NCBI RefSeq assembly: GCF_900109825.1
Contig: NZ_FOBL01000004.1
Location: 30,200-94,199, forward strand
Length of the DNA: 64,000 bases
Reading direction: 5' to 3'
Origin: Alkalibacterium putridalgicola
GTDB lineage: Bacteria > Bacillota > Bacilli > Lactobacillales > Carnobacteriaceae_A
Shown: positions 28,590 through 37,074 of the stretch, in pieces
How positions within the stretch are numbered: the stretch's first letter is position 1
Layout: each line of letters starts with the position of its first letter
Program-made: the position numbers and the translations under genes
The notes under the pieces: model-generated
What the model saw: the letters and a program-made list of their open reading frames with translations, nothing else
Database searches by the model: none
Told to the model about the DNA's origin: nothing

Positions 28590-28598
28590 TGTTATAAT
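28590..28598 (+). promoter_or_regulatory. Extended -10 promoter of the SNF2 helicase gene
   Basis: TGTTATAAT provides an extended -10 element with a poor -35 region; about 95 bp upstream of the start codon. Confidence 0.55.
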
Positions 28599-28694
28599 AG
28601 ATAGATGAACTTTTGACGTCTAACGACAGAAACGTTTTTATTTATATAGCAGCATTTTTCAACAAATTATAGGTTAAAGGACTGACAAAACCTT

Positions 28695-31600
28695 ATGAAA
28701 AAACAAACCTTTCCGGAAATGACACTGACGAGTCTGGCAAGTAATTATCCGACTTTTCTGCAGGGTAAAGAACTTTATAAAAAAGGAAAAGTAACGAATC
28801 TGAAAGCCGATGAGAAGAACAATACCATTCAGACGTCTGTGGAAGATAAACAGCTCCAGACTGTCCATCTGCGCTTTTACCCGAACGGCGTGGCGCGCAA
28901 GTATCACTGTACATGTAAGGCCTTTGAAAAAAATACGGGGGCCTGCCGACATGTCGTGGCTTCGATGATGCACCTGAATGACCTGGATGCCGATGACTTG
29001 ACAGCGGAGTCGACGGCCGCCAAAAATGCGTCTCAGGGATCGATGTTCTCGTATAAAAAGAGTGAAAAAGCGATCAATGCGCTGATCCATTTTTCGAAAA
29101 AAGAGATCTCCCGTCAGACGGATATCCTTTACAAGCAGCCGGTTTATGTGGAGTATATGCTGAATGTCAGCGGGACGAAAGCCAATCCTGTGTACGAACT
29201 GTACTTTAAAATGGGCAAGGATTATCTGTATGTCATCAAGAACAGCTCACAGCTCATCGACGATATCGTGAACGAAGAGGATATCGTGTTTGGGAAGAAC
29301 TTCACCTTTAATACCGAAGACTATGCTCTGATGCCGGAAGACAAGAAGGTTTTTGACCGCTTGAGCGAGATCCAGACGGTCATCAAATCAGTGCTTCCGA
29401 TGGGGTACGAGAACCAGTTTCTCAACAAGGACAGTTTCACTCTGCCGCCATCTTATATCAAAGAGATCCTGTCTCTCCTGGATAAAACGATGGGTGCCTT
29501 TGTGCGTTTCGGCCGTCCGCCAAGACAGCTGTCTCAGGCTGATAGAGGCGAAGCGCTGATGATCGAAGATGATCTGTCTCAGCTTAATCTGTCCTTCAGC
29601 ATCGATAAGATCGACAATCTGTTCCACTTTAAACTCACAGAGGCAACGACCAATATCCAGGGCATGTCGTTTCATGATCAGGCTAAAATGGTCGAATATA
29701 AGCATGCCTTCTACTTTTTTGAATCACCGCATTACGAACTGATCAAACAGATCATTGAAGGGCTCAAGGAATCGGGTTCGGATACTTTGGTCATGCGCCG
29801 AAAAGAACTGGAGACCTTCCTTTCAGTGACCTTGAGTCAGCTTAAACAGATCGTCGATGTCACGATGGATGAAGAGATCCAGTCACTGCTGTATCAGGCG
29901 CCGTTTGAAGCGCAGCTGTATATGGATACACAGAATGATAATCTCTTGATCCGACCGGTCTTTACGTACGGGAACGTCACGATTTACCCGCTTGAAGAAG
30001 CCGTGTCTGACAGTGATGATTCTATCGTTGTCCGACAGTGGGCAGAAGAATCAAAAGTCCTCGGGCTTTTATTCGAAGAGATCCCGCTGCCGGCTCGTAA
30101 AGGGGACATGTGGGAGCTGACGCAGACAGACACGATCAGTAACTTTCTGTATGATGCCTTGCCGGCTTTAGCGGACTATATGGAGATTTTCCTGTCCCAG
30201 TCGGCGCGCGGGTTGCTTTACAGTCCGTCTCGTCAGCCGAAGATCACGATGGAGATGCGCGAGTCGTCTAATCTCCTGGATATCTCCTTTGATACGGAAG
30301 ACATTTCCACAGACGAACTGAAAGACCTGCTCAAAGAACTTGAGAAGAATCAGTCGTATTATAGACTTTCCAGCGGTCAGATCGTCAACCTGAAAGACCC
30401 GGCATTTCAGGCGATGCGACGTGCCACGAACTCACTGGATCTGGAAGATGACGAGATCGAAAAAGACATGACGGTTTCGGTGTTCCAGGGACTGTCAGCG
30501 CTGGAAGAAGACACGATCCAGACTGGGAAACGATTCAAGGAACTCGTCAAGCAGCTGTTTACTCCTGAAGATCTGGCATTTGAACTGCCGAAGAAACTGA
30601 ACGCGCATATGCGTCCGTATCAGGTGACCGGATTCAAATGGCTGAAGAGCCTGGATCATTACGGCTTCGGCGGGGTCCTGGCCGATGATATGGGACTGGG
30701 TAAAACGATCCAGACCATTGCATTTATCCAGTCAAAAATCGAACAGGAAGATGGCAAATATCTGATCATCTGTCCGTCAAGTGTGCTGTTCAACTGGCAG
30801 CACGAATGGGACAAATTCGTTCCCGACACAGATACGATCATTATTTCAGGCAGCAAGGAAGAGCGTGAAGCCAAGCGTCAGGAAGCGATCGACAAGAACA
30901 TTTCTGTTTGGATCACCAGTTATCCGCTTATCCAGCGGGATTCCGATCTGTATGAAGAAGACGTCTTTAAAACCATTATCCTGGACGAATCACAGAATGT
31001 GAAAAACAGTGCCGCCAAGACGACCAAAGCAGTGAAACGACTGAACTCGGAAACGAAAGTGGCGCTTTCGGGGACACCGATCGAAAACCATCTCGGTGAA
31101 CTGTGGTCACTCTTTACGATCATTCAGCCGGGTCTTTTCAGAAACAAAAAGGCCTTCCAGTCGATGGAACACGAGCGGATCGCGGCGAAGATCAAGCCGT
31201 TTATCCTCCGACGACTCAAGCGTGATGTACTGGACGACTTGCCTGAAAAAACAGAGACGACGGAATATATCGAACTCTCCGAAGGGCAGAAACGTCTGTA
31301 TCAGACTCAGCGTGCGGCCATCAAGCAGGAACTGAAAGAGCTTGTCGATGCTGATACGCTGCGTTCCAACCGCATCAAAGTGCTGGCGGGCATGACGCGC
31401 CTCCGTCAAATCTGCTGTGATCCGAGACTGATCATGCCGGATTATGAAGGCGAATCCTCCAAACTGGAACGTCTGATGGAATACCTGGAAGAAGCCAGAG
31501 AAAACGGCAAGCGCGTCGTCCTGTTCTCCCAGTTCACGTCGATGCTTAAGATCATCCGCGAACGTCTGGACAAGATCGATGTGGATTACCACTATCTGGA

Positions 31601-31973
31601 CGGCCAGACTAAAAACGAACAGCGTCTGGAACTGACGACCCGCTTCAATACAGGCGAGAAAGACTTGTTCCTGATCTCGCTGAAAGCCGGCGGTACAGGG
31701 CTGAACCTGACGGGTGGCGATACTGTTATCCTCTTTGACTCCTGGTGGAACCCGGCGATCGAAGACCAGGCAGCTGACCGTGTCCACCGTTTCGGACAGA
31801 AGAAATCGGTCCAGATCATCCGCTTCATCACCACAGGGACCATTGAAGAACGTATCAATGACCTGCAGGCGAAGAAGCGCGAGCTGATCGACTCGGTGAT
31901 CACCAAAGGCAACAAAGAGTCCGTCACCAGTCTGTCGACAGAAGAGATTCTGGAACTGCTTTACGAAGACTAA
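28695..31973 (+). CDS. SWIM-domain SNF2/Swi2-family helicase
   Basis: A 1092-residue Swi2/Snf2-type ATPase. An N-terminal SWIM zinc finger (C72-x-C74...C84-x-H86 in HCTCKAF...ACRH) is followed by a long bacterial SNF2-associated region. The two RecA lobes have Walker A K670 in DDMGLGKT, Walker B DESQ at 764-767, SGTPIENHLGELWSLF, and the C-terminal DSWWNPAIEDQAADRVHRFGQ block. It is likely a DNA translocase on protein-bound DNA; its cellular role in Firmicutes is not settled. It stands alone: divergent from the pentapeptide gene and followed by a strong terminator. Confidence 0.93.
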   Translation: MKKQTFPEMTLTSLASNYPTFLQGKELYKKGKVTNLKADEKNNTIQTSVEDKQLQTVHLRFYPNGVARKYHCTCKAFEKNTGACRHVVASMMHLNDLDADDLTAESTAAKNASQGSMFSYKKSEKAINALIHFSKKEISRQTDILYKQPVYVEYMLNVSGTKANPVYELYFKMGKDYLYVIKNSSQLIDDIVNEEDIVFGKNFTFNTEDYALMPEDKKVFDRLSEIQTVIKSVLPMGYENQFLNKDSFTLPPSYIKEILSLLDKTMGAFVRFGRPPRQLSQADRGEALMIEDDLSQLNLSFSIDKIDNLFHFKLTEATTNIQGMSFHDQAKMVEYKHAFYFFESPHYELIKQIIEGLKESGSDTLVMRRKELETFLSVTLSQLKQIVDVTMDEEIQSLLYQAPFEAQLYMDTQNDNLLIRPVFTYGNVTIYPLEEAVSDSDDSIVVRQWAEESKVLGLLFEEIPLPARKGDMWELTQTDTISNFLYDALPALADYMEIFLSQSARGLLYSPSRQPKITMEMRESSNLLDISFDTEDISTDELKDLLKELEKNQSYYRLSSGQIVNLKDPAFQAMRRATNSLDLEDDEIEKDMTVSVFQGLSALEEDTIQTGKRFKELVKQLFTPEDLAFELPKKLNAHMRPYQVTGFKWLKSLDHYGFGGVLADDMGLGKTIQTIAFIQSKIEQEDGKYLIICPSSVLFNWQHEWDKFVPDTDTIIISGSKEEREAKRQEAIDKNISVWITSYPLIQRDSDLYEEDVFKTIILDESQNVKNSAAKTTKAVKRLNSETKVALSGTPIENHLGELWSLFTIIQPGLFRNKKAFQSMEHERIAAKIKPFILRRLKRDVLDDLPEKTETTEYIELSEGQKRLYQTQRAAIKQELKELVDADTLRSNRIKVLAGMTRLRQICCDPRLIMPDYEGESSKLERLMEYLEEARENGKRVVLFSQFTSMLKIIRERLDKIDVDYHYLDGQTKNEQRLELTTRFNTGEKDLFLISLKAGGTGLNLTGGDTVILFDSWWNPAIEDQAADRVHRFGQKKSVQIIRFITTGTIEERINDLQAKKRELIDSVITKGNKESVTSLSTEEILELLYED

Positions 31974-32005
31974 ACGTATTTAAAAAAATAATCAATTACG
32001 ACAAG

Positions 32006-32049
32006 ACTGCCTGACGCGTTTAGACTAAACGCGTCAGGCAGTTTTTTTA
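32006..32049 (+). terminator. Terminator of the SNF2 helicase gene
   Basis: Arms ACTGCCTGACGCGTTTA and TAAACGCGTCAGGCAGT with a short loop and seven T residues. Confidence 0.92.
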
Positions 32050-32404
32050 TAGGATTATAAGGCAGATGTCGGCATTCCGGCCGACATCACCTTTATCAAG
32101 AGCTTTTTTACTGGCTACTTAAACTAGAGAGGAAATGAGCGGGTAGAAGAAAAAAGGATTCGTCCATCTGAGTGTGAGACAAGACGTGAGCGGCTAATAA
32201 AGAGAGGGTGTTCTGCCCGTTCGCTGTTAAATACGTTATGGCAATCATGAAATCCCCCTTGTAGTGCCCGCTCAGAGCCTAAGAAATTCTCAGTTTGAAC
32301 CAGAAGCCACTTCTAATGCCGACCGATTTTTAAAACTTAAGTGAGCGGGCAATACATCTAAACAAATCAGTATAAAAAAGATCAAATCTGTCAGTGGATG
32401 TCTT
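32050..32404. other. Non-coding stretch with array D
   Basis: No gene is supported. A small palindrome GATGTCGGcattCCGGCCGACATC lies at 32065-32088, followed by the degenerate array D, then the miaA promoter. Confidence 0.65.
32130..32355. repeat. Array D: degenerate ~52-bp alternating inverted-word array
   Basis: Reverse words (ATGAGCGGGT, GTGAGCGGC, GTGAGCGGGC) have GAGC at 32137, 32188 and 32343, with a weaker one near 32291. Forward words (TGCCCGTTCG, TGCCCGCTCAG, TGCCGACCG) have cores at 32219, 32270 and 32322. Steps are 51-52 bp or multiples. The theme TGCCCGCTC differs from the other arrays. Confidence 0.6.
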
Positions 32405-32433
32405 TTATCATCCCGGCTGCTCTATGCTATACT
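32405..32433 (+). promoter_or_regulatory. SigA promoter of miaA-hflX
   Basis: TTATCA (32405-32410), 17-bp spacer, TATACT (32428-32433), about 30 bp before the miaA start. Confidence 0.65.
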
Positions 32434-32464
32434 GGATAGGAGAGCGAATGAGTGGAGGATTTAT

Positions 32465-33400
32465 GTGAAAGATAAGATAATCGTAATTGTAGGCCCTACA
32501 GCGGTAGGAAAAACGCAGTTAGGCATCGACCTGGCAAAGGCCTTTGACGGTGAAGTCATCAATGGTGATTCGATGCAGGTCTACAAAGGACTGGATATTG
32601 GGACCGCCAAAGTGACAGAAGAAGAGAAGGACGGTATCCCGCATCATCTGATCGATATCAAGTCACCAGAAGATTCGTATGCCGTGTCGGATTTCAAACT
32701 GGATGCCGGAGAAAAAATCCATGAGATAACTAAAAGAGGGAAGCTCCCTATCGTGGTCGGCGGGACCGGCTTATATATCGAGTCGCTGCTTTATAACGTC
32801 AGTCACGGGGGAAAAGCTGAACCGAATCCCGACTTCAGGGAAGAGATGGACCGCTTTGTCCGTGAAAACGGACGGGAAGCTTTGCATCAGAAACTTCAAG
32901 ATAAAGACCTCAAAGCAGCAGAAGCCATTCACCAGAACAATGTGAGGCGAGTGATCCGTGCCCTTGAAGTGATTCATGAAACAGGGAAGAAATTTTCCGA
33001 CTATCAGGATGAAAAGAAAAAAGAACCGGTGTATGATGCCTATGTCATCGGCCTTAACACTGATCGCGACGTCCTGTATGACCGCATCAATATGCGAGTC
33101 GATCTGATGCTGGAGAACGGTCTGCTTCAGGAAGTGACGTGGCTGTATAAGAATTATCCTGGTAATATCCAGAGCAAGAAAGGGATCGGCTATAAAGAGT
33201 TCAGACCGTTTCTGGAAGGCCGTCAGCCACTGGTGGAAGCGGTGGAACAGGTCAAGCAGCATTCAAGGAATTATGCCAAGCGCCAGCTGACCTGGTTCAG
33301 GAACCGCTTTGAAGTGAACCAGTGGGCGGACCTGGTCAAAGAGCCGGAAAGTTTACAAGAAGTAAAAGCGAACATCCAAAAATTTACAGAGGGTGATTAA
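32465..33400 (+). CDS. miaA: tRNA dimethylallyltransferase
   Basis: A 311-residue MiaA that transfers a dimethylallyl group to A37 of tRNAs reading UNN codons. The P-loop GPTAVGKT is at residues 9-16, followed by the DSMQVYKGLDIGTAK block and VGGTGLY. The C-terminal KGIGYKEF and YAKRQLTWFR motifs complete the enzyme. It starts at GTG 32465 after GGAGG. hflX begins at the next base after its stop codon, so the two are translationally coupled. The hfq gene often found between them in other bacteria is absent. Confidence 0.97.
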   Translation: MKDKIIVIVGPTAVGKTQLGIDLAKAFDGEVINGDSMQVYKGLDIGTAKVTEEEKDGIPHHLIDIKSPEDSYAVSDFKLDAGEKIHEITKRGKLPIVVGGTGLYIESLLYNVSHGGKAEPNPDFREEMDRFVRENGREALHQKLQDKDLKAAEAIHQNNVRRVIRALEVIHETGKKFSDYQDEKKKEPVYDAYVIGLNTDRDVLYDRINMRVDLMLENGLLQEVTWLYKNYPGNIQSKKGIGYKEFRPFLEGRQPLVEAVEQVKQHSRNYAKRQLTWFRNRFEVNQWADLVKEPESLQEVKANIQKFTEGD

Positions 33401-34636
33401 GTGGACGAAGAAAAAGTATATGAAAAAGTCATTATCGTTGGGATCGAAAAGCAGCATGAAGAAGAGGCTTTCCAGTATTCCTTTGACGAACTGGAACAGC
33501 TTGTTGAAAATGCCGGTGGGAAAGTTGTGGCCCGACTGTCTCAAAAACGCGAGCGGCCGGATCACAAGACCGTGATCGGTAAAGGGAAAGTCAACGAACT
33601 CAAGAACCTGGTCGAAGAACTGGACGTTCAGACCGTCGTCTTCAACCAGGAGCTGTCGCCGAGTCATGTCAGGAACATCCAGGAAGTCATTGAAACAAAA
33701 GTCATCGACCGCATCCAGGTCATCTTGGATATCTTTGCCCTGCGAGCCAGAAGCAAAGAAGGCCGGCTGCAGGTGGAACTGGCTCAGCTTTCTTATATCC
33801 TGCCGCGCCTGGCCGGGCAGGGTGTCAATATGTCCAGGCTCGGTGCCGGGATCGGGACGCGTGGACCCGGTGAAACGAAACTGGAGACGGACCGCCGTCA
33901 TATCCAGCGCCAGATGACCGACATCAAACGCGAATTGAAGAAATTCGCCGCCCACCGGGAACGTAGCCGTGAGCAGCGCAAGAACAGCAATGTGTTTCAG
34001 ATCGGCCTGATCGGCTACACCAATGCCGGCAAGTCGACCGTCTTGAACCAGCTGACAGAAGCCGATACCTATGAGAAAAACCAGCTGTTTGCGACCCTGG
34101 ATCCTTTGACGCGCAAGTTCGAACTGCCGTCTGGGATGCAGGTGACGATCACAGATACCGTTGGCTTTATCCAGGACCTGCCGACCCAATTGATCGAAGC
34201 GTTCAAGTCGACACTGGAAGAATCTAAAGATGTGGACTTGCTGCTTCATGTGATCGATGCTTCGGCAGACAATCTGAAAGCGCACGAGCAGACGGTGCTG
34301 TCTCTGCTGAAGGAACTCGACATGGCCGACATCCCGACCCTGCATGTCTACAACAAGCGGGATCTTGTGGAAGGCCCCGTGCCGTCCACGCTTTATCCGA
34401 ATATTGTCATCTCGGCCCAGGACGAAGAGGATGTCGATGCTTTGCGCGACAAACTGGAAGCTGAAATGAAGAAGAACATGCGGCACTATCAGCTGGAGAT
34501 CGAAAGCCACCGTGGGGACCAGCTCATCGAACTGCGGCAGCAGACCTTGCTGGAACGTCAGCTGTTCGATGAAGAGAAGCAGGTCTATTTCGTGGAAGGC
34601 TACGCCAAGCCGGAATCCAAATGGGTCGATCAGTAA
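33401..34636 (+). CDS. hflX: HflX ribosome-associated GTPase
   Basis: A 411-residue HflX GTPase that splits or rescues stalled ribosomes. The N-terminal HflX domain carries VIGKGKVNEL and QVELAQLSYILPRL, followed by the glycine-rich GAGIGTRGPGETKLE linker. The G domain has G1 GYTNAGKST, a DTVGFI switch II block and VYNKRD (G4). GTG 33401 directly follows the miaA stop, and GAGGG inside the end of miaA serves as ribosome-binding site. A clear terminator follows. Confidence 0.97.
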   Translation: MDEEKVYEKVIIVGIEKQHEEEAFQYSFDELEQLVENAGGKVVARLSQKRERPDHKTVIGKGKVNELKNLVEELDVQTVVFNQELSPSHVRNIQEVIETKVIDRIQVILDIFALRARSKEGRLQVELAQLSYILPRLAGQGVNMSRLGAGIGTRGPGETKLETDRRHIQRQMTDIKRELKKFAAHRERSREQRKNSNVFQIGLIGYTNAGKSTVLNQLTEADTYEKNQLFATLDPLTRKFELPSGMQVTITDTVGFIQDLPTQLIEAFKSTLEESKDVDLLLHVIDASADNLKAHEQTVLSLLKELDMADIPTLHVYNKRDLVEGPVPSTLYPNIVISAQDEEDVDALRDKLEAEMKKNMRHYQLEIESHRGDQLIELRQQTLLERQLFDEEKQVYFVEGYAKPESKWVDQ

Positions 34637-34648
34637 GAGAGCGTACCT

Positions 34649-34699
34649 AAACGATCCAGAAGACAGCAAGAGCTTGTCTTCTGGATCGTTTTATTTTTT
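34649..34699 (+). terminator. Terminator of miaA-hflX
   Basis: Arms AACGATCCAGAAGACA and TGTCTTCTGGATCGTT followed by TTATTTTTT. Confidence 0.92.
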
Positions 34700-34983
34700 G
34701 GGAAATACTCCGATGGCTATTTATATTTAAGATATGAATATTACTGTGATTTATTTATAATCATTCAGTTTAAATTAATCAAAAGTTTGTCTTTTTAGAC
34801 TGTTTTTATGGGAAAAGTATTCAAGATGTAGAAAAAACAGTTTCTATACACATTGAGCTCTGTTAAACTGAATTTATGAATATTCTATGAAGAGTATTCG
34901 CGTTTTCTCATTTACTTATTTTTATGCACAGTAAAGTCGATGGGAAACACCATTACATAGGATCGGTACACAACATTAATCGA
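34700..34983. other. AT-rich gene-free region upstream of the riboswitch
   Basis: No gene is visible. An inverted repeat ACTGTTTTT/AAAAACAGT spans about 34799-34843. A weak promoter could be TTAAAC, 17 bp, TATGAA near 34863-34891, but I am not confident of it. Confidence 0.4.
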
Positions 34984-35062
34984 AAAAGGCAAACCGTCTG
35001 AAAAGTCGGGACGCAAAGCTACAGGGGCTAAGGATGAAAGTCTATGTCTGCCAGTTGCCGTT
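34984..35062 (+). promoter_or_regulatory. c-di-GMP-I (GEMM-I) riboswitch aptamer
   Basis: The hallmark segments are present in order. P1 has arms GGCAA (34988-34992) and TTGCC (35055-35059), followed by the AAACC junction. The first hairpin is capped by a GAAA tetraloop, then comes the conserved GGGACGCAAAGC joining segment. The second hairpin carries the CTAAG...TATG tetraloop receptor. This matches the GEMM-I class that senses cyclic di-GMP. A terminator follows within 10 bases, so control of the downstream lipoprotein gene is expected to be by transcription termination. The base that discriminates c-di-GMP from cGAMP was not resolved by eye. Confidence 0.88.
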
Positions 35063-35107
35063 ATACAAGTGCACACTCTTGTAAACGGGAGTGTGCTGTT
35101 TTTATTT
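35058..35107 (+). terminator. Riboswitch expression platform: terminator and competing antiterminator
   Basis: The terminator has arms GCACACTC (35071-35078) and GAGTGTGC (35089-35096) and a TTTTTATTT tail. A competing helix can pair CCGTTATACAAG (35058-35069), which begins in the 3' strand of P1, with CTTGTAAACGG (35078-35088), with one bulge. Ligand-stabilised P1 would therefore disfavour the antiterminator, suggesting an OFF switch; the direction is inferred. Confidence 0.75.
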
Positions 35108-35129
35108 AGAAGGGAGGTTTACATAAAAC

Positions 35130-35651
35130 GTGTCTTTAAAGAAGAAAATCATTCCACTTGTTTTTTTAGTATTTGCTTTGACGTTAGTCGGCTGCGGTGA
35201 TGACATTCCGGCTGATACGAAAGCAGAGAATACTGTCCAGAATGATGTAGTAGAGGAAAGTGACAGCCTTTACACTAATGATGAACGAGGGATAAGTATT
35301 TCGCCTAACATGGAATGGCAGTTTGAGTCTGAAAGTAAATCAGATAATCTGAATATTGTTTTAAAGCATAACAAACTAAAAGCTATCGTCTCATCTGTTT
35401 CCCCGACTCGATCCTTTGAAGATATAAAAAAAGAATTGATGAAGGGATCTGGAGATGTAGCTGTGCTTTCTGATGAAGCTGATTACTTATCATACCAGTC
35501 CAAATTGAAAAAGGCTGTCAGAACAGATGTCTATTTCAGAGAACATAATGACGAGCAGAATGTCATTATGATTTTTATGTCATCATCAGAGAACTATCAG
35601 GAAAATCAGGAGAAGATAGAAAGTTTAGTGAGTCACACTGAATTAAATTAA
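35130..35651 (+). CDS. Lipoprotein of unknown function under c-di-GMP riboswitch control
   Basis: A 173-residue lipoprotein: basic start KKKIIPLVF, hydrophobic core, lipobox LVGC (Cys about residue 22), then an acidic linker and a small alpha/beta domain without recognisable family motifs. It starts at GTG 35130 with GGGAGG 12 bases upstream, a long spacing. It is the first gene after the c-di-GMP-I riboswitch and lies 18 bp before the DUF5667-like gene, so both should respond to c-di-GMP. It would be anchored to the outer face of the membrane. Function unknown. Confidence 0.8.
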   Translation: MSLKKKIIPLVFLVFALTLVGCGDDIPADTKAENTVQNDVVEESDSLYTNDERGISISPNMEWQFESESKSDNLNIVLKHNKLKAIVSSVSPTRSFEDIKKELMKGSGDVAVLSDEADYLSYQSKLKKAVRTDVYFREHNDEQNVIMIFMSSSENYQENQEKIESLVSHTELN

Positions 35652-35669
35652 TTAAATAGGAGACGTGGA

Positions 35670-36833
35670 ATGATGAAAAAAAGAATTGCAAGCCTCGTTT
35701 TAGGTACAACGCTGATCGTTGGTGGAGGCCAAGTCCTGGCAGCTGAATCGGAAGAAGTTGTCAGCCCGGATTCAGAACTATATGAGACTACGCGTGTCAT
35801 GGAAGAAGTCGAGTATGAACTCACAGAAGGCACTGCAGATAAAGCGTTGCTTCAGGACCAGTTTGCAAATGAACGACTAATTGAGTCTGAACTGGCTCTG
35901 GAAGATGGCGATGTTGAAAAAGCGGAAGAACTTCTGGAAGAAGCGAATGAAAGCAGCGATCAGGCTGAAAGTTACCTGGAAGAAGCGCTAGAGTCTGAGG
36001 ATGAATCAGCGGAAGAAGTTGAAAAGACACTATCTGAAAGTCTTGAAGAACGCACAACTAAAATGCGTACGTTACTGGAACGTGAAGACCTTCCTGAAAC
36101 AGCCAAAATCGGTATTTCCAACGCATTGAAACACGTTGAAAGTATAGTCAAACGTGCTGAAGAACGTCTTGTCCTTGAAACGAAACTTGCCTCAGGTGAA
36201 TTGACAGAGGAAGAGTTTGAAAGTGAAATGAAAGGGATCAATGAGACGTTTAAAGCTGAAGCCAAGAAAAATAAAGCAGAGGCAAAAGCGTTGAGAAAAG
36301 AAATTAAAAACAAGCGTAAAGCCAGTGTGAAAGCTGTAGAGTTAGAGGAAAGCGAAGAGCTTGCAGACGAAACTGAAGAAGAATCTATAGAATTAGCTGA
36401 AGAAGCTGAAGAACGCGCTGAAGAGGAGAGTGAAGAAGTTCTAGAACGAGAAGAAGAGGAAAAGGAAGAAGCTGAAGAACGTGCTGAAAAACGTGCTGAA
36501 AAAGCAAGAGAAAAAGCTTTAGAACGAGAAGAAAAAGCAAACGAGAAAGCTGAAAAAGAACGTGAGAAAGCAAAAGAACGAGAAGAAAAAGCTGAAGAGA
36601 AAAGACAGCAAGAATTAGAAAAAGCCGAGGAAATGAGAGAGAAAGAACTGGAAAAAGCGGCTGAACGCGAGGAAAAAGCTCGAGAAAAGGCTGAGAAACG
36701 TAACGAAAAAGCACGTAAAAGAGCAGAAGAAAAACGAGAAGATGACGATGAAGAAGATGTCGATGATCTAGAAGACGAAGCAGATTCTGAAGACGTCGAA
36801 GATGAACAAGAAGATGAGGAAGACGAAGACTAA
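35670..36833 (+). CDS. Secreted DUF5667-like protein with long charged helix
   Basis: A 387-residue exported protein. It has a signal peptide (about residues 1-25, ending VLAAE), then a helical domain of about 100 residues resembling DUF5667 (LYETTRVMEEVEYELTEGTA, then KAEELLEEANESSDQAESYL). After this comes a roughly 150-residue Glu/Lys/Arg/Ala-rich stretch with heptad-like EEKAxEKAEK repeats, expected to form a single charged alpha-helix, and a very acidic tail (EDDDEEDVDD to the end). No LPxTG motif or transmembrane anchor is seen. It is co-transcribed with the riboswitch-controlled lipoprotein. A role in surface attachment or matrix is a guess from regulation. Confidence 0.8.
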   Translation: MMKKRIASLVLGTTLIVGGGQVLAAESEEVVSPDSELYETTRVMEEVEYELTEGTADKALLQDQFANERLIESELALEDGDVEKAEELLEEANESSDQAESYLEEALESEDESAEEVEKTLSESLEERTTKMRTLLEREDLPETAKIGISNALKHVESIVKRAEERLVLETKLASGELTEEEFESEMKGINETFKAEAKKNKAEAKALRKEIKNKRKASVKAVELEESEELADETEEESIELAEEAEERAEEESEEVLEREEEEKEEAEERAEKRAEKAREKALEREEKANEKAEKEREKAKEREEKAEEKRQQELEKAEEMREKELEKAAEREEKAREKAEKRNEKARKRAEEKREDDDEEDVDDLEDEADSEDVEDEQEDEEDED

Positions 36834-36865
36834 GCATTAAGTATGATGGTACACTAACTGTTTAA

Positions 36866-36905
36866 AGGTAGCGGCAGAGGATAATATCCTTCCGCTGCCT
36901 TTTTA
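36866..36905 (+). terminator. Terminator of the riboswitch-controlled operon
   Basis: Arms AGGTAGCGGCAGAGGAT and ATCCTTCCGCTGCCT (with mismatches) and a T-run. Confidence 0.8.
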
Positions 36906-37010
36906 TATATTTATTTTCCATATTTATATCAGGTGTTGAACCGTTTCGAGCATGGATTATCTAAACATGAACAATCTTTGAACTTTTTTCACTAAATATG
37001 CTTTTTTACC

Positions 37011-37038
37011 TTAATCCCTATAGTTGAATGCCGATAAT
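37011..37038 (+). promoter_or_regulatory. SigD-type promoter of the first chemoreceptor gene
   Basis: TTAA (37011-37014), 15 bp, GCCGATAA (37030-37037), close to the flagellar sigma factor consensus TAAA-N15-GCCGATAT. Confidence 0.8.
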
Positions 37039-37074
37039 AGTATAGGTATAGATAAAATCGAAAGAAGGAAAAGT

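Noticed and set aside
33353..34669. 438-codon open frame antisense to hflX
   Set aside because: Shadow of hflX codon bias; no ribosome-binding site and no family motifs, while hflX is certain.
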